The translations under genes and the position numbers were made by a program. 9,952 nt of DNA from a bacterium. GTDB lineage: Bacteria > Patescibacteriota > Minisyncoccia > Phycocordibacterales > GCA-002787175. The stretch covers positions 1 through 9,952 of the forward strand of contig JAUYJM010000045.1 of NCBI GenBank assembly GCA_030689285.1. Reading direction: 5' to 3'. The notes under the pieces are model-generated. The model searched no databases, was not told the origin of the DNA, and was given only the letters and a program-made list of their open reading frames with translations. Shown here one piece after another: positions 6,997 through 9,952 of this stretch. Each line of letters opens with the position of its first letter. Position 1 is the stretch's first letter.

Positions 6997-7056
6997 GCCA
7001 CAAGTACGACCTGATACCGCCATAGTATCATCCATAGTCATACAGTCTGAAGTGGC
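6997..7056 (-). other. Structured 5' leader of the small basic protein gene
   Basis: The leader can form an outer GCCAC/GTGGC stem (7056-7052 with 7001-6997). An inner hairpin GATAC...GTATC (7029-7013) with a 7-nt loop also fits. The outer 3' arm sits just before the GGAGGG ribosome-binding candidate, so the fold could affect translation. It matches no riboswitch class I recognise. Confidence 0.3.
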
Positions 7057-7072
7057 AACGGTCTGGTTTAGT

Positions 7073-7100
7073 ATCCTATACCTCCTATATAAGATGTCAA
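7073..7100 (-). promoter_or_regulatory. Promoter for the small basic protein gene
   Basis: A perfect -35 box TTGACA (7100-7095) is followed by a 16-nt spacer and TAGGAT (7078-7073; 4 of 6). It predicts a 5' leader of about 90 nt before ATG 6976. Confidence 0.5.
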
Positions 7101-7135
7101 TATATTAAGTGTGTATAATAACAAACCACTATCTT

Positions 7136-7227
7136 AAAAAAAAGGGCCGGAAACCACAAGGTGTTTATAAAAAAGAAGTCAGACCTCCCCTTCTACGCGT
7201 ACACCAAACGGTCCCAGCCCTAAATTC
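7136..7227 (-). ncRNA. Candidate small structured RNA, about 92 nt, with its own promoter and terminator
   Basis: It lies downstream of a strong minus-strand promoter and ends in a run of eight T (7143-7136). The predicted fold is a single rod of three helices. P1 pairs 7220-7214 with 7150-7144 (GGGCTGG with CCGGCCC, one G-U) and extends by four pairs (7213-7210 with 7155-7151, one bulge). P2 pairs GGTGT (7205-7201) with ACACC (7164-7160) across a near-symmetric 4x4 internal loop. P3 pairs 7193-7184 with 7178-7169 around a UCUGA loop; half of its pairs are G-U, and a shorter 5-bp AGAAG/CUUCU stem is an alternative. It carries no open frame of note. It does not show the SRP RNA GGAA-loop signature, nor tmRNA, 6S or a riboswitch class I can recognise. 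It also works as the terminator of the upstream DUF4015 gene. Confidence 0.6.
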
Positions 7228-7234
7228 AATCTGA

Positions 7235-7263
7235 AGTATAACCGAATTACCGCATTAAGTCAA
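7235..7263 (-). promoter_or_regulatory. Sigma-70-type promoter of the small RNA
   Basis: TTGACT (7263-7258; 5 of 6) is followed by a 17-nt spacer and TATACT (7240-7235; 5 of 6), near-consensus with ideal spacing. Transcription should begin near 7227, six bases before the first helix. It lies just past the stop codon of the upstream gene and has no protein-coding start nearby, so it fits an RNA gene. Confidence 0.68.
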
Positions 7264-7267
7264 AATC

Positions 7268-8566
7268 TTATTCAGCAAGGAGAGCGTCCCTGGTGTACAC
7301 GTTACTGGGAGACCAAAGCATCCAAGAGTTGAGTCCGGCATCGTAAGTGGCTTGAATTTGCGCCCTTACTTCTTCAATATCATAATCTCCTCCGTAGTCA
7401 AAATCCTGAAGCCAAGGCCTGAGCCTCTCCGCGCCGAAATAAAGTTTCCTGTAAATCAAAGGGGTTGTCGTGGATATTGGTTCCGCGCCTCCGACTCTTA
7501 CAGTCGTTGTGGTAGCGACGAGTTTTTTCAGCGCTTCGTCCATTGAGTATTTTACCACCTCGTACGGGTAATGATTCGGATTGCCCCAGCCGTTAAATCC
7601 CGACGGGTAATGAGACGGGTATACCATCGGAGATACGTAGTCAAAATAAGGCGCCGCTTTTTCCAAAACTTGGCCTATGTTTAAGTCAAAACCTGAATAA
7701 GCCACAGTAGTCATGCCGAAAAGATCGGCCGAGATTATGATTCCTTCGGCAGAAAGTTCCTGACGCAAAAAAGAGAAGAAACTTTCCAAGACATCCGCTT
7801 TATTTTTACCGTTGCTCCACGGAAAATAAATGTCTTTCATAGGACCATCTGATGGGTAGCGTATATAGTCAAAGTTTAGTTCATCAAAACCGATGCTATA
7901 AGAAGCGCGAGAAATGTCAACCGTGTATTCCCAGACATCTTTTGCGCCAGGATCCGTAAAGCTTAGCCCTTTGTAATCTTTCCAGATGCTACCGTCACTT
8001 GCTTTTTTTACCGCAAGCTCCGGTTTTAAATTTGCCAAGTACGGGTCCTGAAAAACGGTGATTCGCCCTATAACGTAGATTCCCTTTTTATGAAGATAAT
8101 CTATAAATTCTTTCATATCGGGAGCTCTACAGCGATCCGACACAGCGCTATAGAGCTTAGGGTCATCCGGAAAAAAAGACAGTCGCCCGGTATAGTCTTT
8201 TATATCTATGATTATGGAATTGAGTTCGGTTTCATCCACAAGAGTTACAAGCTTTTCGCGGAAAGACGGCGTACCGGCAACGCAAGATGTCATATAAATC
8301 GCTTTGACGGCAAAAGGAGTGGCCATATGCGCGACCTGATTAGGATTGTCTGATACGCCATAATCACCCTCAAGCTCTTCTTGACCAAGAAATCCAGCCT
8401 CAACCCTGTCCGCCCGTTCAACGGTGAAAGTGTTTGGCGAGATTGCGATAAAACCTGCGACGGAAACAAAAACAGCCGCGACTGATACGCCACCAATAAA
8501 CAACCCTAAATTTGGACGGCTTTTTTTCGCATCTTTTTTTTCTTTTTCTTCCATAACCGCGGTCAT
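7268..8566 (-). CDS. Membrane-anchored putative glycoside hydrolase (DUF4015-like)
   Basis: A protein of 432 aa. A lysine-rich cytoplasmic start is followed by one transmembrane helix at about 20-43 (LGLFIGGVSVAAVFVSV), placing the rest outside the membrane. The large domain (about 85-430) has the landmarks of the DUF4015 putative glycosyl hydrolase (TIM-barrel) family: VKAIYMTS (87-94), SIIIDIKDYTG (117-127), a central FDELNFDYIRYPSDG (227-241), SADLFGM (279-285), YFDYVSPMVYPSHY (307-320) and the closing SWMLWSP (414-420). Acidic residues D228, E229 and D233 are candidate catalytic residues by analogy. The role is inferred as cell-wall or surface-glycan processing; the substrate is unknown. 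An ATG at 8554 is an equally possible start (MEEKEKK), as neither has a Shine-Dalgarno. It begins 10 nt after the upstream two-helix membrane protein, so the two are probably co-transcribed. Confidence 0.85.
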   Translation of the reverse strand: MTAVMEEKEKKDAKKSRPNLGLFIGGVSVAAVFVSVAGFIAISPNTFTVERADRVEAGFLGQEELEGDYGVSDNPNQVAHMATPFAVKAIYMTSCVAGTPSFREKLVTLVDETELNSIIIDIKDYTGRLSFFPDDPKLYSAVSDRCRAPDMKEFIDYLHKKGIYVIGRITVFQDPYLANLKPELAVKKASDGSIWKDYKGLSFTDPGAKDVWEYTVDISRASYSIGFDELNFDYIRYPSDGPMKDIYFPWSNGKNKADVLESFFSFLRQELSAEGIIISADLFGMTTVAYSGFDLNIGQVLEKAAPYFDYVSPMVYPSHYPSGFNGWGNPNHYPYEVVKYSMDEALKKLVATTTTVRVGGAEPISTTTPLIYRKLYFGAERLRPWLQDFDYGGDYDIEEVRAQIQATYDAGLNSWMLWSPSNVYTRDALLAE

Positions 8567-8576
8567 AGGATGGCTT

Positions 8577-8849
8577 TTACTGTTTGTCTGCCAAAGAGCC
8601 GGGACTTTTAGAACGCCAACTTTCGCTGTAAGTTTCCGTAATCACTTCATCCTTGGCTTTTTCATTCAACGAGCTTGCGGATATTATAACGCTTTTGAAT
8701 GACGGCCAGAACTTTAAATAGAGCGCGTGCAACACAAGCCATCCTCCGATACAGACGAGGAAAACATCTTTCCAGCTTCCGGGAAAACCGAGAACCGGCA
8801 GAAGCGCCAGTACGCTTCCAAGCGCCAAAATTTTTTGAGGCGATGTCAT
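8577..8849 (-). CDS. Small two-helix membrane protein, unknown function
   Basis: A protein of 90 aa with two hydrophobic segments, about 6-23 (KILALGSVLALLPVLGF) and 28-49 (DVFLVCIGGWLVLHALYLKF), separated by a short turn. A hydrophilic, Ser/Glu/Lys-rich C-terminal tail (about 55-90) follows. No family is recognised. The start ATG 8849-8847 lies 7 nt after a perfect TATAAT and has no Shine-Dalgarno, so initiation is probably leaderless. It precedes the DUF4015-like gene by 10 nt, and the two likely form a two-gene unit. It might help place or stabilise the hydrolase in the membrane, but this is inference from position only. Confidence 0.75.
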   Translation of the reverse strand: MTSPQKILALGSVLALLPVLGFPGSWKDVFLVCIGGWLVLHALYLKFWPSFKSVIISASSLNEKAKDEVITETYSESWRSKSPGSLADKQ

Positions 8850-8856
8850 ATATATA

Positions 8857-8884
8857 ATTATATCACGGACAACGAGGAGTACAA
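8857..8884 (-). promoter_or_regulatory. Leaderless promoter of the membrane protein/hydrolase pair
   Basis: TTGTAC (8884-8879; 4 of 6) is followed by a 16-nt spacer and a perfect TATAAT (8862-8857), preceded by TGA, an extended -10 (TGnTATAAT). The -10 box ends 7 nt before ATG 8849, so the predicted start site is at or next to the A of the ATG. Confidence 0.72.
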
Positions 8885-8887
8885 ATT

Positions 8888-8913
8888 AAAACCCCCTCAC
8901 CTAAGGGGGTTTT
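8888..8913. terminator. Bidirectional-looking terminator after the coiled-coil gene
   Basis: A perfect 10-bp stem AAAACCCCCT (8888-8897) pairs with 8904-8913 around a 6-nt loop. On the minus strand it ends in GGGGGTTTTAATTT. The stop codon of the coiled-coil gene (8914-8912) overlaps its edge, so it ends that gene. The -35 box of the next promoter lies only 4 nt beyond. Confidence 0.85.
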
Positions 8914-9310
8914 AGATTGCGTAGATGGAAGAAGCGCCTCCATCCTCGCGCGGACTTATCAGCCGTTCAAGCTCTGCAACGTAAAAGGTGGCTTCGCCCA
9001 CAAGTTCTGCCAGTTGCTCTTTGAGAGTCTTTACAACTCTCGTACACTTCCCAACTTGAGTAAGCTCCTCAAGTCTTTCAGCTAGAAACTGGTATTGCTT
9101 GGCCTTCAAGTAGAGGGATTGGATTGTTGAGATGCTTTCCCTGGTAAAACTGCGAAAATTCACCGCATCACCTATGGAGCTTGTGAGTTTTTGCCGCATA
9201 CTTTGCGCTCCCTCAATCTCTTTCTTCAAGTCCTTAACCGCCTCTTCCGCGTCGCCTAGCGTTTTTTTGAGAACCTCTTCGTTCCCTACTTTTTGGCTTT
9301 CATCTTTCAT
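8912..9310 (-). CDS. Small coiled-coil protein, unknown function
   Basis: A protein of 132 aa, soluble and charged, with no signal peptide or membrane segment. Residues about 10-45 (NEEVLKKTLGDAEEAVKDLK) and 58-118 are heptad-like and rich in Leu, Glu and Lys, predicting two helices able to form a coiled coil or helical hairpin. The C-terminal dozen residues (PREDGGASSIYAI) look flexible. There is one cysteine, in KCTRVV. It starts at ATG 9310 with a near-perfect Shine-Dalgarno, GGAGGTGAT, 7 nt upstream, which is unusual for this window and suggests strong translation. It stands alone between a terminator and a divergent promoter region shared with the pterin dehydratase gene. The family is not recognised. 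Confidence 0.78.
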   Translation of the reverse strand: MKDESQKVGNEEVLKKTLGDAEEAVKDLKKEIEGAQSMRQKLTSSIGDAVNFRSFTRESISTIQSLYLKAKQYQFLAERLEELTQVGKCTRVVKTLKEQLAELVGEATFYVAELERLISPREDGGASSIYAI

Positions 9311-9314
9311 AAGA

Positions 9315-9322
9315 TCACCTCC
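9315..9322 (-). promoter_or_regulatory. Near-perfect Shine-Dalgarno of the coiled-coil gene
   Basis: GGAGGTGA ends close to ATG 9310 at normal spacing and matches the 16S rRNA 3' end over eight bases. No other gene in the window has a site like this, so it fixes the start and suggests high expression. Confidence 0.85.
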
Positions 9323-9329
9323 ATCAAAA

Positions 9330-9359
9330 TAGTATCAAGTTTCCTTGGATATTAACAAC
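9330..9359 (-). promoter_or_regulatory. Candidate promoter for the coiled-coil gene
   Basis: On the minus strand TTGTTA is followed by an 18-nt spacer and TACTAT, the latter preceded by TGA as an extended -10. It leaves a leader of about 15 nt that contains the Shine-Dalgarno. It overlaps the -35 region of the divergent plus-strand promoter, so the two may compete or be co-regulated. Confidence 0.45.
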
Positions 9360-9381
9360 CTATTTATCAACATGGTATAAT
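9352..9381 (+). promoter_or_regulatory. Leaderless promoter of the pterin dehydratase gene
   Basis: TTAACA (9352-9357; 5 of 6) is followed by an 18-nt spacer and a perfect TATAAT (9376-9381) with TGG before it, giving an extended -10. Only 6 nt separate it from ATG 9388, and no Shine-Dalgarno exists, so the mRNA should start at the ATG. Confidence 0.75.
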
Positions 9382-9387
9382 ATCATT

Positions 9388-9714
9388 ATGTTAAATGACT
9401 TACACAAACATATCTGTGTTTCCTGCGAAGATTCCAGAGGACACCTTATGGCGGACGAAGTGAAGGAATTATGGCGGCAAGTGCCTGATTGGTCATGGGA
9501 GAATCATCACCATTTGGCGCGCGAGTTTAAATTCAAAAATTTCGCCGAAGCGCTCGCTTTCGTAAACAAAGTCGGCGAAATAGCGGAAAAAGAAGGACAT
9601 CATCCGGATATTAAATTCGGCTGGGGATACGTCACAATAAACCTTTTCACTCACGCAGTTGACGGACTTACCGAAAACGATTTTATATTGGCGGCGAAAA
9701 TAGACCGGCTGTAG
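9388..9714 (+). CDS. phhB: Pterin-4a-carbinolamine dehydratase (4a-hydroxytetrahydrobiopterin dehydratase)
   Basis: A protein of 108 aa, the usual length of the PCD/DCoH family. It dehydrates 4a-hydroxytetrahydropterin to quinonoid dihydropterin, recycling the cofactor of aromatic amino acid hydroxylases. Signature residues are present: the HHP triad at 71-73 in EKEGHHPDIKFGWGYV, W79, and LFTHA (86-90) with H89, followed by GLTENDFILAAKID. The N-terminal CVSCE (C10, C13) and PDWSW (33-37) match the common bacterial opening. The start ATG 9388 is set by the leaderless promoter. It is alone on its strand in the window. No phenylalanine hydroxylase or pterin synthesis gene is nearby, so the real substrate is uncertain; some bacterial homologues act in molybdopterin or other pterin pathways. 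Confidence 0.93.
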   Translation: MLNDLHKHICVSCEDSRGHLMADEVKELWRQVPDWSWENHHHLAREFKFKNFAEALAFVNKVGEIAEKEGHHPDIKFGWGYVTINLFTHAVDGLTENDFILAAKIDRL

Positions 9715-9723
9715 CCGGTCTAT
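9700..9723 (+). other. Hairpin over the stop codon of the pterin dehydratase gene
   Basis: A perfect 11-bp inverted repeat (9700-9710 with 9713-9723) has a 2-nt centre that includes part of the TAG stop (9712-9714). Only GTTT follows, so it is a poor terminator by itself; it may protect the mRNA 3' end or be chance. Confidence 0.5.
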
Positions 9724-9770
9724 GTTTCTAGTTACAAGTTAAAAGTTTAAAGTTCCGCTTCGCTCAAAGT

Positions 9771-9810
9771 AAAACGCCAGTTTTAACGCCTGTTAAAACT
9801 GGCGTTTTTT
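9771..9810. terminator. Strong bidirectional terminator between convergent genes
   Basis: A perfect 17-bp stem (9771-9787 with 9792-9808) with a GCCT loop is followed by a T run on the plus strand (9805-9810). On the minus strand the stem ends in TTTT. It sits between the plus-strand pterin dehydratase and the minus-strand partial gene, whose stop codon (9795-9793) lies inside it. Confidence 0.9.
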
Positions 9811-9951
9811 AAAATTTAAAAACATGTCTTTGAAAGAAAAGGACGTCCAGACGATATTTAAAGCAAGGAAAGGCCAAGATTGTATGAAGATTGAGTATGC
9901 GACCAAAAGCCCTCCTCCTCTAAAGGTCCCAACATCATAAGCCATACTGTC
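9793..9951 (-). CDS. Partial small membrane protein, C-terminal end (possibly CBU_0592-like)
   Basis: An open minus-strand frame of 52 codons runs to the window edge without a stop, and its TAA at 9795-9793 lies in the bidirectional terminator. It contains a hydrophobic run LLVAYSIFIQSWPFLALNIV followed by W and a charged end (NFKKRQF). The SWPFLALNIVW pattern resembles the last helix of small CBU_0592-type membrane proteins, which is recalled from family knowledge and not checked. The upstream part (YDVGTFRGGG) fits that family less well, so divergence or a frameshift is possible. A plus-strand 38-codon frame over the same region is judged to be its shadow. Confidence 0.5.
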   Translation of the reverse strand, partial: DSMAYDVGTFRGGGLLVAYSIFIQSWPFLALNIVWTSFSFKDMFLNFKKRQF

Positions 9952-9952
9952 T

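Noticed and set aside
6844..7041. A 65-codon minus-strand frame overlapping the small basic gene
   Set aside because: It lacks a good ribosome-binding site and stops 30 nt before the other frame's stop, which abuts the terminator; retained only as the rival reading.
6788..7108. A 106-codon plus-strand frame over the small basic gene
   Set aside because: It starts inside the minus-strand terminator hairpin and is opposite to the better-supported small gene.
7114..7119. A perfect TATAAT on the plus strand, possibly driving an antisense RNA over the small RNA
   Set aside because: No -35 box at 15-18 nt, no extended -10, and no plus-strand terminator follows.
7136..7227. The structured RNA as an SRP RNA or tmRNA
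   Set aside because: The SRP GGAA apical loop with its internal loop is absent, and there is no tRNA-like end or tag frame.
9824..9940. A 38-codon plus-strand frame starting MSLKEKDV
   Set aside because: It has no ribosome-binding site or promoter and is antisense to a membrane-protein-like frame that ends in the bidirectional terminator.

Overview
The window looks like a stretch of a Candidate Phyla Radiation (Patescibacteria, most likely Parcubacteria-type) genome. This is inferred from gene content rather than a marker gene. The content includes a soluble VirD4/TraG-like ATPase with a long disordered tail, a lamin-tail-domain surface protein, a membrane-anchored DUF4015-type putative glycoside hydrolase, several small unrecognised proteins, very short intergenic gaps, few Shine-Dalgarno sites, and MITE-like palindromes. 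There is no rRNA, tRNA, CRISPR array or transposase gene.

Layout, left to right. (1) 1-570 is a repeat-invaded zone. A 178-bp imperfect palindrome touches the left edge. A second palindrome of about 164 bp has 16-bp perfect terminal inverted repeats and a TCCAA target duplication, and it interrupts a small plus-strand reading frame that becomes continuous again when the element is removed. (2) 548-6637, minus strand, reads as one tightly packed cluster: VirD4-like ATPase, lamin-tail/PKD surface protein, two GT-B glycosyltransferases and a SAM methyltransferase. The last three suggest surface-glycan assembly or decoration. The lamin-tail gene carries a perfect 21-bp-arm palindrome inserted in frame in its coding sequence. 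(3) 6671-7267 has a small basic protein gene ending at a strong terminator, and a previously unlabelled minus-strand small RNA candidate of about 92 nt with a good promoter (TTGACT-17-TATACT), a rod-like fold and a T-tract. (4) 7268-8849, minus strand, has a two-helix membrane protein followed by the DUF4015-like protein. (5) 8888-9387 has a small coiled-coil protein with the only near-perfect Shine-Dalgarno in the window, flanked by a bidirectional terminator and a divergent promoter region. (6) 9388-9714, plus strand, is a pterin-4a-carbinolamine dehydratase on an apparently leaderless mRNA. It is followed by a strong bidirectional terminator and, at the right edge on the minus strand, the end of a small membrane protein.

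Recurring theme: several genes (at 9388, 8849, and less surely 3397 and 6637) have a -10 box 6-12 nt before the ATG and no Shine-Dalgarno. This points to leaderless initiation as a common mode here. The most novel items are the small RNA candidate, the in-frame palindrome in the surface-protein gene, and the MITE-split gene.
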